The notes: generated by a model from the sequence alone, not told the origin. Counted from the first letter of the stretch, positions 42,462 through 52,444 are shown. The stretch: DNA of 64,000 bases from Candidatus Thiosymbion sp. (GCA_018435665.1 JAHDND010000155.1:1-64000); one strand, 5' to 3'. A program made the numbers and translations.

Positions 42462-44926
42462 CAAGCGCAATGGCGGTATTACTTACCCTGAGTCTTATAG
42501 GCATCGCCCTTCCCCTATTTATCTATCCATTGATCCTTTTGACCTTGGGATCATTGTTCCCGCGTCCCATCGTCAGTGCCAACCTTGGTAATTTTCGGGT
42601 AAGCGTCATTGTCGCTTGCCGTAATCCCCACGAACAATTGGGGAAAAAAATCGCCAATACGTTCGCCCTCGACTGGCCAGCGGATGCCATCGAACTGATC
42701 ATCATCTGCGACGGTTCCACCGACGATAGCGCCAGGACCCTCAGCGAGTTGCGGGATTCCCGGCTGCACTTCCACTGTTTCCCCGAACACCGCGGCAAAG
42801 CGGCGGCTCTCAACCAGGGTCTGGCGATGGCCCATGGGGATATCCTGGTGTTCTCGGACGTGGATACCCTCCTCCCCCCGGATTCCTTGCGCGAACTGAT
42901 CAAGCCCTTTGCTGATGAGGCGGTGGGTGGCGTCTGCGGGCAGTTAGTCTTGGCTGATGAAAAATTGGCATTGCGCGACGCTCAAGTGAGCTACGTGGAC
43001 TGGGATAGCCGGATAAAACTCTTGGAAAGCCGTATCGGCAGCGTCACCAGTAACCACGGTGCACTTTATGCCTTGCGTGTCAACGCGGCGAGTCCCATTG
43101 TAGAAGGAGTCACGGACGATCTCTATGCCTCCCTTCAGGTCATTGCCCAGGGTTGGCGTTTTGTCTTCGAACCTAGGGCCCGCGCCCTGTTGCGCGTACT
43201 CGCACGCTCCCCGCGGCACGAAATATCGCGCCGGCGCCGCATCGTCTGCCGTTCCCTCACCGGTATCATGCTGAGCCGCCAGGTCCTCAATCCCCGAATA
43301 TTTGGCTTATTTTCCCTAGGCTTGGTCATCAACAAGGTTTTCCGGCGTCTGCTGCCCCTCTTCCTGGTACTCCTGCTGGTGAGTAATAGCGTCCTTGCGG
43401 TTGATTCCTCCTTCTGGAGCGGCTTCCTTGCCCTACAACTTATGGCCTATGGCATGGCCCTGCTGGGAGCGGCCCTGCCGCGACTGCCGGGGCGACTGGG
43501 AAAACTCAGCAGAAAGGCTTATTACTTCCTTCTCGGCAATCTGGGTACCGTGCTCGGACTCTGGGATTTCCTGCGAGGCCACAGGGTAGTGCGTTGGGAT
43601 CCCAATGAGGGCGAAGGCGACGCCATCCCACCGCAGATTGCCTACACGATGTCGCGTTTCCCCACAGTCACCGAAACCTTTATCCTGAATGAAATCCTGA
43701 CATTGCTGGACCAAGGCTACCGCATCCAGGTCTGGCCGCTACTGAAAGAGCGGACCCGGGTCCGCCACGCGGAGGTGGAGCAGGTAATGCCCTACGTCGT
43801 CTGGCTGCCTTTTCTCTCGCCCGGCGTCCTCTGGTCTAACCTGATCCTGCTGACTACCCGAACCGGGCGTTATCTGGGGACCTTCGCCGCCATGATCCGC
43901 GGTACCTGGGGGAGCTGGAACTACCTGATCGGTGGGCTCGGCATCTGGCCCAAATCGGTCCATCTCGCGCGCCAACTGGAGCGAAAGGGAGTGAGGCACC
44001 TGCATGCCCATTTCGCCAATCACCCCGCCTTGGCCGCCTGGATCGTGCATCGGCTCACGGGCATTGGCTACAGCTTCACCGCCCACGGTTCGGATCTGCA
44101 CATCGACCAGACGATGCTCGCGGAAAAGATCGACGAAGCGCGCTTCGTCGTCACCATTTCCCACTACAACCAGACCTTCATCGCGGAACATGTTGGCGCC
44201 GCCAGGGCGGACAAGGTGCATATCGTGCACTGCGGGGTCGATACCGACCTCTTCCGCCCCCCCGAAGGGCCGCGCCAGTCAGCCACGCAGGGGCCCCTGC
44301 GCATCCTCTGCATTGCCTCCCTCCGGGACGTCAAGGGCCATCGCCACCTCATCGATGCCTGCGCCCTCCTCACGACCAGGGGCATCGCCTTCCGCTGTGA
44401 GTTGGTGGGCGAAGGGCCCATGCGCGGGGCCATCCAACGTCAGATCGCTTCCCTGGGGCTGACCGATAAGGTCCTGCTCCTTGGTCCCCTGCCACGGGAG
44501 CGCATCCTGCGTAAACTCAGGGAGGAAACGGACCTAGTCGCCCTCACCAGTATCCTGGCGCCTCGCGGCAACCGCGAAGGCATTCCGGTCACCCTCATGG
44601 AAGCCATGGCCTGCGCCCTCCCCGTGGTCAGCAGCCGCCTCTCCGGCATACCGGAACTGGTCGAGGAGGGTGTTAGCGGGCTGTTGGCCGCGCCTGGCAA
44701 TGCCGAAGCGATCGCCGACGCCCTGGAACGTCTTGCCCGTAACCCCGCCCTACGCGAGGCCCTGGGCGGCGCGGCACGGGAGCGCATCGTCGCGGAGTTC
44801 GACATTCATCGCAACGCGGCCGAGCTGGCCGGCCTGTTTCAGGACTACCTGACGGTACCCGAGGCCAGCGCTTCCGCCCCCCTGCCACCGCCTGGACCTT
44901 GCAACCACCAAAGTCGGCAATGTTGA
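42458..44926 (+). CDS. Fused GT2-GT4 glycosyltransferase
   Basis: An 822-residue fusion. Residues about 1-380 are a membrane GT2 enzyme: N-terminal helix, VSVIVACRNPHEQLG, IIICDGSTDDS, FSDVDTLLP (DxD), then C-terminal membrane helices. Residues about 395-810 are a GT4 enzyme: AYTMSRFPTVTETFILNEI, HLHAHFANHPA, SFTAHGSDLH, CGVDTDLFRPP, and the donor-site EGIPVTLMEAMACALPVV. One polypeptide could therefore add two successive sugars of the repeat unit. It overlaps its neighbours at both ends (ATGA with wzy, 7 bases with the next gene). Confidence 0.9.
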   Translation: MTSAMAVLLTLSLIGIALPLFIYPLILLTLGSLFPRPIVSANLGNFRVSVIVACRNPHEQLGKKIANTFALDWPADAIELIIICDGSTDDSARTLSELRDSRLHFHCFPEHRGKAAALNQGLAMAHGDILVFSDVDTLLPPDSLRELIKPFADEAVGGVCGQLVLADEKLALRDAQVSYVDWDSRIKLLESRIGSVTSNHGALYALRVNAASPIVEGVTDDLYASLQVIAQGWRFVFEPRARALLRVLARSPRHEISRRRRIVCRSLTGIMLSRQVLNPRIFGLFSLGLVINKVFRRLLPLFLVLLLVSNSVLAVDSSFWSGFLALQLMAYGMALLGAALPRLPGRLGKLSRKAYYFLLGNLGTVLGLWDFLRGHRVVRWDPNEGEGDAIPPQIAYTMSRFPTVTETFILNEILTLLDQGYRIQVWPLLKERTRVRHAEVEQVMPYVVWLPFLSPGVLWSNLILLTTRTGRYLGTFAAMIRGTWGSWNYLIGGLGIWPKSVHLARQLERKGVRHLHAHFANHPALAAWIVHRLTGIGYSFTAHGSDLHIDQTMLAEKIDEARFVVTISHYNQTFIAEHVGAARADKVHIVHCGVDTDLFRPPEGPRQSATQGPLRILCIASLRDVKGHRHLIDACALLTTRGIAFRCELVGEGPMRGAIQRQIASLGLTDKVLLLGPLPRERILRKLREETDLVALTSILAPRGNREGIPVTLMEAMACALPVVSSRLSGIPELVEEGVSGLLAAPGNAEAIADALERLARNPALREALGGAARERIVAEFDIHRNAAELAGLFQDYLTVPEASASAPLPPPGPCNHQSRQC

Positions 44927-46665
44927 CGCGTTTTTTTTCCGGCTTTCGCCCCCCCTGCGACCGCTCTTCACTCCTTTGGGGGTTGTTCCTGCTGACGCTG
45001 TTGCTGAGCCCCAATCTGTTATTGGCCTTGGGTGGCGGCCCAAAGTCCATTCTTACGCTCCCCGGCCTATCCTTCGCGGTCACTTTCGTGTCCTTGAGCT
45101 TCTTGTTGCTCAGCCTGTTTCGCCGACCCTGGGTCCTCTTCCTGTGGTGCCTGCCGCTTTACGCCCTTTTACCGCTGGAGCTCTATTTTGTCCTGGTTTA
45201 CCAGCACCCTTCGACGGTTAACATCGTCGCCTCGACACTGACCGCTGATCCCCAGGAGGCCATCCACTATCTCGGTCGGCTGCTCCTCCCGGCGCTCCTC
45301 GCCTTGGCGCTCCTGGTGGGACTGGCGTTATTTGGCGTCCATGTCCTGCGCCGCCGTCATTGCTCGCTGCCGGCCGGGGCGCGGTTGTTTTTCCTGGTCA
45401 TGGGCTGTCTCGGCATCAGCGTCATCGTCGTGAAAAATCTGCTCAAGGAGGGACATGATGCCGACGGGGCGGAAAACCAGACGGCCCTCAATATCGAAAG
45501 GACCTTTCCCATCGGTTTTATCTACCGCCTATGGCAAGTCTTTGAGGAGCAACGCCACCTTGAGGGTATCCAGGCCCGTGTCGCCGGATTTCGCTTCGAT
45601 GCCCGCCTACTGGAACCGCGGGACGGACCCGGGTTGAACCTGGTTCTGGTGATCGGGGAGTCTCTGCGGGGGCCTTCCCTGTCTTTGGGCGGCTATGGCC
45701 GCGAAACCACGCCCCGTCTCGGCCATGATCCTAGCCTGGTGGCCTACAGCGACGCCACCGCCGTCGCCAGCCTCACCCGCACCGCGGTGCCCCTGATGAT
45801 TTCCCGTGCCACCGCGGCTGACCCTGGCCGCTATCTCCACGAAAAATCCCTGCTGGGCCTGTTCGCTGAAGCGGGTTTTGCCACCTGGTGGTTATCCAAT
45901 CAGGAACAACTTGGCGTCAATAACAAAACCATCACCGCCCTGGCCTCCGCCGCTGACCATGTCGTGTATTTAAATCAGTTAGGTCTGATGCAAACACCCT
46001 TGGACGAGGCACTCCTGCCACCCCTGGCAGGGGCATTGAAGGGGCCGGGGCCAGCGCATCGCTTCATTGTGCTGCACACCATGGGCAATCATTGGGACTA
46101 TCGCTATCGCTATCCCGAAGCCTTCGAGACCTGGCAACCCTCCTTGCGGACTCTCGCCGGCTACAGCATCAGTGATCCCCGCATCAAGACGCCCATGGTC
46201 AATGCTTACGACAACGCGACCTTGTACACCGACCATGTACTGGCCGAGATCATCGCCCTGCTCCAGGACTCCCCCCGTCCTGGCGTACTGGTCTTCATGT
46301 CCGACCACGGCGAAAACCTTTTCGACGATGCGCGCTTGATATCCGGCCATGCCCACGATACCTCTTGGGATTTGCGCGTCCCGCTACTGTTCTGGGCCAC
46401 CCCTGCCTATCGCGAGCGATTTGCGCATACCTGGCAAGGGATCGTTGCTCACCGCGAGGCGCCGGTAAGCGCGGACAATCTGTTTTATACCCTTGCTGAA
46501 TTGGGACAAATCGATTTCCCTGGCCAGGAACAGGTGCTTAGCGTCGCCAGTCCCTCCTTTCAACCCACCCCCCGTTACTTTTTGACGATCAAAGGCTCCA
46601 GGGCTAGTACCGAGGACGTGTTACGCCAGGACCGGGCCTTCGCCGCACAACCAGGTAACGGCTGA
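44920..46665 (+). CDS. Phosphoethanolamine transferase-like membrane enzyme (alkaline phosphatase superfamily)
   Basis: A 581-residue protein with about five N-terminal helices and a periplasmic sulfatase-fold domain. The block LVIGESLRGPSLSLGGYGRETTP matches the EptA/OpgE/CptA signature, but the nucleophile position is Ser248 where those enzymes have Thr. Metal ligands appear in FMSDHGENLFDD, with GHAHDTSWDLRVPLLFW after it. It probably decorates the exopolysaccharide with phosphoethanolamine; a phosphoglycerol or sulfatase activity is also possible. ATG 44920 overlaps the upstream GT gene by 7 bases. Confidence 0.82.
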   Translation: MLTRFFSGFRPPCDRSSLLWGLFLLTLLLSPNLLLALGGGPKSILTLPGLSFAVTFVSLSFLLLSLFRRPWVLFLWCLPLYALLPLELYFVLVYQHPSTVNIVASTLTADPQEAIHYLGRLLLPALLALALLVGLALFGVHVLRRRHCSLPAGARLFFLVMGCLGISVIVVKNLLKEGHDADGAENQTALNIERTFPIGFIYRLWQVFEEQRHLEGIQARVAGFRFDARLLEPRDGPGLNLVLVIGESLRGPSLSLGGYGRETTPRLGHDPSLVAYSDATAVASLTRTAVPLMISRATAADPGRYLHEKSLLGLFAEAGFATWWLSNQEQLGVNNKTITALASAADHVVYLNQLGLMQTPLDEALLPPLAGALKGPGPAHRFIVLHTMGNHWDYRYRYPEAFETWQPSLRTLAGYSISDPRIKTPMVNAYDNATLYTDHVLAEIIALLQDSPRPGVLVFMSDHGENLFDDARLISGHAHDTSWDLRVPLLFWATPAYRERFAHTWQGIVAHREAPVSADNLFYTLAELGQIDFPGQEQVLSVASPSFQPTPRYFLTIKGSRASTEDVLRQDRAFAAQPGNG

Positions 46666-46721
46666 CGGACTGGCCTATCATTGTTTTAGAACTCTTACTC
46701 CGTGATCTTGAGGACCCGCAG

Positions 46722-47837
46722 ATGTTCCACCCACGTGCTACCCTCGCATCCCTGATTACCGCCCTCCTGTTCATTAATTCCCCATGGGCGCTGGCAGACC
46801 CGCCGGACATGGCCAACCTCGCCAAGGGTATCTGGATTGACCCGCAGGCGATCAAGACCCTGCCGACGAGTGGGGCCGCCTGGGACAAGCTCAAGGGCGA
46901 CGCGGACAGTATCCTGGGCACGCCCAATCTGGCCAACCAGGATGACATGACCAACGTCTGGGTTCTGGCTAAGGCACTGGTCTATGTTCGCACGGGAGAT
47001 CCCGCCTATCGTGATGCCGTGATCGCCGCCTGCATGGCGGCCATCGGGACCGAGGCAGGAGGGGATACGCTGGCCCTGGGTCGGGAACTGGCGGCCTACG
47101 TCATCGCGGCGGACCTGGTTGGCTTGCCGCCGGCGGAGGATGCCCGGTTCAGATCCTGGCTCGCTACCGTCACCAACGTGACCATGAAGGACGGGCGAAC
47201 CCTCAAGCAGTGCCACGAGCAACGCCCGAACAACTGGGGCACCATGGCCGGTGCCAGCCGTTTGGCGGTAGCGGCCTACTTGGGCGACGAGGTTGACTTC
47301 ATGCGAGCAGCCACCGTTTTCAAGGGCTATCTGGGGGACCGTTCCAGTTATGCCGGTTTCAAATACGGGGCCCTGGACTGGCAGGCGGACCCCACCAAGC
47401 CGGTCGGCATCAACCCCCAAGGGGCCGTGCGCGATGGGCACAGCATCGACGGCGTCCTACCAGAGGAGCAACGCCGCAGTGAGGTAGCAGGTGGTGCCTT
47501 CTATTGGCCGCCGCCCCAGGAAGGCTATGTGTGGGAGGGACTCCAGGGTGCGATCGCACAGGCGGTCATCCTGCGCCGCGCCGGTTATCCGGTGCTCGAC
47601 TGGGAAAACCAGGCCTTGCTGCGTGCCTATCGCTGGCTGCACGAGCAGGCCAACTTTCCCGCGGAAGGTGATGACACCTGGCAGCCGTACCTGGTCAACG
47701 CGCTCTATCAGACTTCCTTCCCGATCGTCACTCCCAGCCGTCCTGGGAAAAATGTGGGCTACACCGATTGGACCCATGCCCTTCTGCCGGCACCCCAGGG
47801 ACTGCAATTGGTTGACCCCGAGGCCCCCACCGACTGA
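46722..47837 (+). CDS. Secreted alginate-lyase-fold protein
   Basis: A 371-residue protein with a signal peptide ending near SPWALA. The mature part is an all-helical (alpha/alpha) domain. LPTSGAAWDKLKGDADS, ELAAYVIAADLVGL and the QRPNNWGTMAGASRLAVAAYL segment resemble the alginate lyase domain. The Asn-Asn-Trp-Gly segment is where PL5-like lyases carry active-site Asn and His. It probably cleaves the uronic-acid-containing polymer made by this cluster, for release or for clearing the periplasm. The substrate cannot be told from sequence. A strong hairpin follows. Confidence 0.75.
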   Translation: MFHPRATLASLITALLFINSPWALADPPDMANLAKGIWIDPQAIKTLPTSGAAWDKLKGDADSILGTPNLANQDDMTNVWVLAKALVYVRTGDPAYRDAVIAACMAAIGTEAGGDTLALGRELAAYVIAADLVGLPPAEDARFRSWLATVTNVTMKDGRTLKQCHEQRPNNWGTMAGASRLAVAAYLGDEVDFMRAATVFKGYLGDRSSYAGFKYGALDWQADPTKPVGINPQGAVRDGHSIDGVLPEEQRRSEVAGGAFYWPPPQEGYVWEGLQGAIAQAVILRRAGYPVLDWENQALLRAYRWLHEQANFPAEGDDTWQPYLVNALYQTSFPIVTPSRPGKNVGYTDWTHALLPAPQGLQLVDPEAPTD

Positions 47838-47844
47838 CCGCTCG

Positions 47845-47872
47845 GGGAAGGGAGGTATTCGCCTCCCTTCCC
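47845..47872 (+). terminator. Strong hairpin after the alginate-lyase-fold gene
   Basis: A perfect 11-bp stem (GGGAAGGGAGG / CCTCCCTTCCC) with a 6-base loop begins eight bases after the stop codon. The T run after it is short (TTGG). It probably ends or attenuates the first exopolysaccharide transcript, dividing the cluster into two units. Confidence 0.7.
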
Positions 47873-48062
47873 TTGGTAAGGCATACCCTCATTTCGCTCT
47901 CAGTGAAATGAACAATCGTGTAAGCGCGAGCATCCGCGACTCATACAATGCTTCTTTTTCGACAGTACAGTACTCACTGAGCAATGACTTTAGCTCATCC
48001 CGCCCGAACTCGGCCTATTGCGGCAACCTTGACTAAAGCTGGACTGCAACAAAGCTGATCAC

Positions 48063-48944
48063 ATGAGCATTCTCGGCAAGATCAAACGCCAGACCTTCCG
48101 CTGGCTTCCCGATACGAATTTCGTCAATCTGATTTATTCCGAAATCGGGTACTTTCGCCGTTTTGGTCGTTTTGCCAATGTCCGCGACCCCCGCTGTTTC
48201 AATGAACACCTGATGCGCCTGAAATGCAGCGACGAGATGCGGCGTCCGCTGCGTACCTTCATTAGCGACAAGGAATTGGTCAAGCACTTTGTCCGCGGGC
48301 ACCTTGGAGAAGGCTACACCCCAAAGACCTTGGCGATTCTACGCCAGCCCGAGGAAATCGAGCATTATGATTTCCCACCCCGCTTCGCCGCCAAGCCGGC
48401 CCACGGCTTCAACGACGTGCTTATCAAAAAGGGGGAGGCCGTTACCCCGGCTGACCGTGCAGCCATGAGGCGCTGGATCCGCGAAAATTATTTCAACCGT
48501 GGCCGGGAACCCCAATACCGCTTTGTCGAGCCCAAGGTAATCGTGGAGGAATTCGTCGGTGATGATGACATCGTCCCCGTCGACTTCAAGGTCTATTGCT
48601 TCCATGGCGTTGTCCGCTTTATCGAAGTGGATTTTGACCGCTTCCGTTCCCTGCGGCGAGATCTCTTCGACGCGGAGGGTCAACCACTCGACATCGAATT
48701 CCTCTTTCCCCGCAGTGGTCGCCCCCTGCCCTGTTCCGAATTGCTGCCGGAGTTGCGCCGGATAGCCGAGACCCTGGCGGCAAACCTCTCTTTCGTGGGC
48801 GTGGATCTCTACGTCGTCGGCAACCGCATCCTGGTCGGCGAGATGACCAGCACCCCCGAAAACTGCAACGCCACCTTTCACCCAGTCGAGGCCGGGTTAT
48901 TCCTGGGACGCTTTTTCGAGCGGCCGCCAGGATCGCCGGAATGA
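48063..48944 (+). CDS. TupA-like ATP-grasp protein
   Basis: A 293-residue cytoplasmic protein of the TupA-like ATP-grasp family common in polysaccharide clusters. Family features: FNEHLMRLKCSD, FISDKELVKHFV, PPRFAAKPAHGFND (ATP-contact lysine region), VEEFVGDDDIVPVDFKVYCF and FVGVDLYVVGNRILVGEMT. ATP-grasp enzymes join a carboxylate to an amine or similar group, so it may attach an amino acid or similar group to a sugar. The stop overlaps the downstream flippase start (ATGA). Confidence 0.85.
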   Translation: MSILGKIKRQTFRWLPDTNFVNLIYSEIGYFRRFGRFANVRDPRCFNEHLMRLKCSDEMRRPLRTFISDKELVKHFVRGHLGEGYTPKTLAILRQPEEIEHYDFPPRFAAKPAHGFNDVLIKKGEAVTPADRAAMRRWIRENYFNRGREPQYRFVEPKVIVEEFVGDDDIVPVDFKVYCFHGVVRFIEVDFDRFRSLRRDLFDAEGQPLDIEFLFPRSGRPLPCSELLPELRRIAETLAANLSFVGVDLYVVGNRILVGEMTSTPENCNATFHPVEAGLFLGRFFERPPGSPE

Positions 48945-50443
48945 AGGCGCCACGCAATCCCGACGCGGGAGAAGAGACTCTCACCAATATCCTTTGGTTC
49001 GCGTCGAGCAACTTCTTTCGGCAACTGCTTGGGGCGGTGACGGCCTTTCTGCGGCCCCTGCTGCTGTCCCCGGAACAGTTCGGGCTTTTTAGCCTGCTGC
49101 GGACCCTACCGTTGTACGCCCAACGGCTCCATTTTGGCGCCCGTAGTGGTCTGCGTTATCTCATGCCGCTCTACGAATCCCAACGCCAGACTCGCGCCGT
49201 CGCCGACCTGAAGGGAACGGTTCTCAAGGCCGCGCTGGCGATGAATAGCCTCATGGCCGCGGTGCTGATCGGCGTCGCCGCCTTCGCCACGGACATGGCG
49301 ATCGAACTGCGCGTCAGCCTGGTGCTTACCGCCGCCTTCGCCCTGATCGCCTGCTTTGTGGATCACTACACCGCGGAGTTGAAGGGCGAACAGCGCTTCA
49401 AACTGGTTGGCCTCAGTAACTACCTCGGGGCCATCGCACTGCTCCTCGTCTCCCTGCCCCTGATGCTATGGCACGGGCTCTATGGCGCCCTGGCAGGTCA
49501 GGTGATTGCCGCCGGGGTGGTGCTGGGCTGGATGATCCGCCGCCAGATCGCCGGCACACGCTCCGGATTCGATTGGGTGTTGTTAAAGACGGCGGTCAGC
49601 CTCGGGCTGCCGACCCTGCTGTTCGACGTGGCGCTAATGTTGATTCGTACCGCCGACCGCTTCCTGATCTCCTACCATTCAGGCTTCGATGCCCTGGGCT
49701 ACTACGCCTTGGGTACCATGATCGCAGGCTATCTGCTTAACATCCCCGGCGCCACCCGAGAGGTGATGGAAGGCAGACTCTTTGGTGAACTGGACTCCCA
49801 CTCGCAGACCGAGGCGTTCCGTCGCTTCGCCCAGCAGCCCATGGTCAGCATGAGTTTCACCATGCCCTGGATTATCGGTCCCCTCTATCTGGCGCTCCCG
49901 GTCGTGATCGGGCAATTCTTACCCACCTATGATCCCGGGATCGTCGCGGCCCAATGGCTCTGTCTCGGCACCTGGTTTCTGGCAGTCTCCTACCCCATTC
50001 GCGGCGTGCTGGTCGCCAACCGCTGGCAGATGGCGGCCCTGGTCATTCTGGGAATGGCCCTCTGTCTGCACATCGGCTTGAGCTGGTGGTGGTTATCCAA
50101 TGGTCTCGGCATCGAGATGGTGGCCGTCAGCACCTCGATCGCCTTCCTGGTGGTCCTGGCGGGTACCTGGTCGATGACGCTGCTTCGCCTGGCTGAGCCT
50201 CCCGCCGGTCTCTGGCGTGATATCCTCCTCATGACCGGGTTGCCCCTGACGACATTGGCCATCCTCTGGTTCATAGCAGAAATACGGATAACCGGCTCAC
50301 CCTGGCTGGACCTGCTGATCCAATGGCTGATGCTGGGGATCTATCTGGTCCTCACGGGCCTTATGGCCTTCTGGCTAGGGGTAATACCTCCGGCCCTGAT
50401 CAGGAAGCTGGCAAAAATCCGGTTTGGTGCAGGGGCGCGATAA
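48941..50443 (+). CDS. Wzx-like polysaccharide flippase (second copy)
   Basis: A 500-residue polytopic membrane protein, paralogous to the flippase at 39508. The two share AFLRPxLLSPExFGL at the N-terminus, a DRFLISYHS / DRFVVSTLL segment, a GYYxxGTMI-like stretch and NIPGATREVMEGRL / NIPGTAREILEPRL. It would move lipid-linked oligosaccharides across the inner membrane. It is more GC-rich than the first copy, which suggests a different history. Coupled to TupA upstream. Confidence 0.85.
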   Translation: MKAPRNPDAGEETLTNILWFASSNFFRQLLGAVTAFLRPLLLSPEQFGLFSLLRTLPLYAQRLHFGARSGLRYLMPLYESQRQTRAVADLKGTVLKAALAMNSLMAAVLIGVAAFATDMAIELRVSLVLTAAFALIACFVDHYTAELKGEQRFKLVGLSNYLGAIALLLVSLPLMLWHGLYGALAGQVIAAGVVLGWMIRRQIAGTRSGFDWVLLKTAVSLGLPTLLFDVALMLIRTADRFLISYHSGFDALGYYALGTMIAGYLLNIPGATREVMEGRLFGELDSHSQTEAFRRFAQQPMVSMSFTMPWIIGPLYLALPVVIGQFLPTYDPGIVAAQWLCLGTWFLAVSYPIRGVLVANRWQMAALVILGMALCLHIGLSWWWLSNGLGIEMVAVSTSIAFLVVLAGTWSMTLLRLAEPPAGLWRDILLMTGLPLTTLAILWFIAEIRITGSPWLDLLIQWLMLGIYLVLTGLMAFWLGVIPPALIRKLAKIRFGAGAR

Positions 50444-50589
50444 GACCACCGCTGGCGGATCGCGCGCATCCCATGAGATGCCCGCATTGCTCGTGCGATC
50501 CCGGTGGTTTCACCAAGAATTTGCTCGCCATACCCTTCGCGCCCCATGCCGAGCAGGAAGATATCCGACCCGCACTCCATCTTGCAGCC

Positions 50590-51591
50590 ATGGCCATGTC
50601 AACCCCCAAGATCAGCGTCCTTCTGCCGGTTTATAACGGCCTGCCATTTTTGCGGGAGGCGGTGGAGAGCATCCTCGGACAAACCTTTTCCGACTTCGAG
50701 TTGCTAGTAATCGACGACGGCTCGACCGATGGTTCCACCGCCTATCTCGAAGCCCTGGCTGATCCGCGCCTGCGCCTGTTCCGGCGGGCGCATACTGGCC
50801 TCATCCCGGGCCTGAATTTCGGCCTGGCCGAGGCGCGAACCGACCTGATCGCGCGCATGGACGCCGACGATGTCGCCCGCCCGGAGCGCTTACAACGCCA
50901 GTGGGAATACATGAATCACCATCCGGAGGTAGTGCTGCTAGGTACCCGGGTACAGGTAATCGACGGGATCGGCCGTCTCCTCGGGCCAGAGGCGGACTTG
51001 CCGATCGGTCATCCGGACATCGTCGCCCGTTTTACCCAGCCGCGGAAAATGAACCCCCTGGTGCATCCCTCCGTCATGTTCCGCCGCGAAGCCGCCCTAC
51101 GCTGTGGCGGCTATCGGGACGATTTCCCCGTGGCGGAGGACAGTGATTTGTGGCGGCGCATGGCCCGGATCGGAAGGCTGCACATCCTGGCCGAACCCCT
51201 GCTCCTATTGCGCAAGCACGGCGGCAACGTAACCCGAACCAAGGCCCTGCAATCCCTGGAGAGCATGCTGCGGATCAGCGTCAGCCATCGCATCTGGGAC
51301 CGGACCGGTGTCGACATCCTCACCAGCCGGCCCGAACTCTGGTCAGCCGCCAAGGAACGCATCGCCTGCCTGATGGCCGAATTGCGACTGGCCGAGGCCC
51401 TGGAGGGCCGGCGGCTGCTCAAGGGCATCCGCGGCGCTGATGGCCGCGCCTGGCCACGAACGTTAGGGAAGCTGCTCCGGCGGCCGGTTCTGCTTACCGG
51501 GCTGGGGCTCTACCGCCGGCGCGAAACCCTGGTGGCAAAGGTAACGGATGAAATCGCCGCTCGCATCGGCGTGCCGCCAGCGACGGGATAG
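50590..51591 (+). CDS. GT2 family glycosyltransferase
   Basis: A 333-residue GT-A enzyme: KISVLLPVYNGLPFLREAVE, LVIDDGSTDGS, the DxD region IARMDADDVARPERL, and the acceptor region VAEDSDLWRRMARIG. It would add one sugar of the repeat unit on the cytoplasmic side. The C-terminal 90 residues are basic and may touch the membrane. ATG 50590 (or 50596) is chosen because it opens the GT domain; in-frame starts further upstream, such as 50473, lack ribosome sites. Confidence 0.88.
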   Translation: MAMSTPKISVLLPVYNGLPFLREAVESILGQTFSDFELLVIDDGSTDGSTAYLEALADPRLRLFRRAHTGLIPGLNFGLAEARTDLIARMDADDVARPERLQRQWEYMNHHPEVVLLGTRVQVIDGIGRLLGPEADLPIGHPDIVARFTQPRKMNPLVHPSVMFRREAALRCGGYRDDFPVAEDSDLWRRMARIGRLHILAEPLLLLRKHGGNVTRTKALQSLESMLRISVSHRIWDRTGVDILTSRPELWSAAKERIACLMAELRLAEALEGRRLLKGIRGADGRAWPRTLGKLLRRPVLLTGLGLYRRRETLVAKVTDEIAARIGVPPATG

Positions 51592-51784
51592 AACCACTCG
51601 GCCTCGGCCCTTATTCCCGGCACGACCGTTTAAAACAAAGAGGTCGGGAGTGCGGTTGATAATGGCCAACGAGTCCACATTTACCGCCTCACGCCATGAG
51701 GGGTCGTTTATACTTGGATATAGGGAAATATAAATTTCAGGCAGCGCGCTTGACCCCCTCCCCGCCGCATACCAGAATATATTT

Positions 51785-52444
51785 ATGAAAAACAAAGAGT
51801 TTCAGCAACGCCAAACGCTGGATCAGATTACCGAGATCAAACGCATTCTCGCCGCGGCGCGGCATGGCATGGATAACCGGATGCCAGCAACCCTGCTGGT
51901 CACCAGTGCCGGCCAGGAAGAGGGCAAGAGCTTGGTTGCCTCTGCATTGGCGGTCAGCGCGGCCCGAGGCGGCGATAACCGCGTAGCCTTGCTGGACGGC
52001 AACTGGTTCCGCCCCGCGATTCACCGGTTTTTCAATCTCGATCTCAACCGCTCGACGCAACAACTCATGGATGGCGAGTTGCACCACCTCGTCCGTCAAG
52101 TTGAAGCTATATCCCTCGATATTCTTACCGCTCCGGCCGATTTTTCCACCCACAGCCATACCACCGACCAAATCAATCTAACGATTAAACGATTCATCGA
52201 ACAGGCCAAAATCACCTACGACCTGACAATCATCGACAGCGGCGCCCTATTCCCCACCAATCGCTTCATGGTCGACCCAGTCGAGATTTCCAGCCTCACG
52301 ACAGGCGTCATAGTGGTCATCAAGTCCGGATCGACCTCCAGGCAGCAGGTAAAGAAGGCGATCAAGATCATGGAAACCACCGGTGCCAATATCCTGGGGG
52401 TCATCAGCAACCACTGGCAACTGCCAACCGGGAGCCAAGGGTGA
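51785..52444 (+). CDS. CpsD/CapB-like P-loop ATPase (second copy)
   Basis: A 219-residue ATPase of the BY-kinase fold. Walker A is TSAGQEEGKSLVASAL (Lys48), A' is VALLDGNWFRPAIH and B is YDLTIIDSGAL. It lacks a C-terminal tyrosine cluster. It is the same length as the copy at 36238, but the sequence is only distantly similar. It pairs with the small Wzz-like protein encoded just downstream. Confidence 0.82.
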   Translation: MKNKEFQQRQTLDQITEIKRILAAARHGMDNRMPATLLVTSAGQEEGKSLVASALAVSAARGGDNRVALLDGNWFRPAIHRFFNLDLNRSTQQLMDGELHHLVRQVEAISLDILTAPADFSTHSHTTDQINLTIKRFIEQAKITYDLTIIDSGALFPTNRFMVDPVEISSLTTGVIVVIKSGSTSRQQVKKAIKIMETTGANILGVISNHWQLPTGSQG

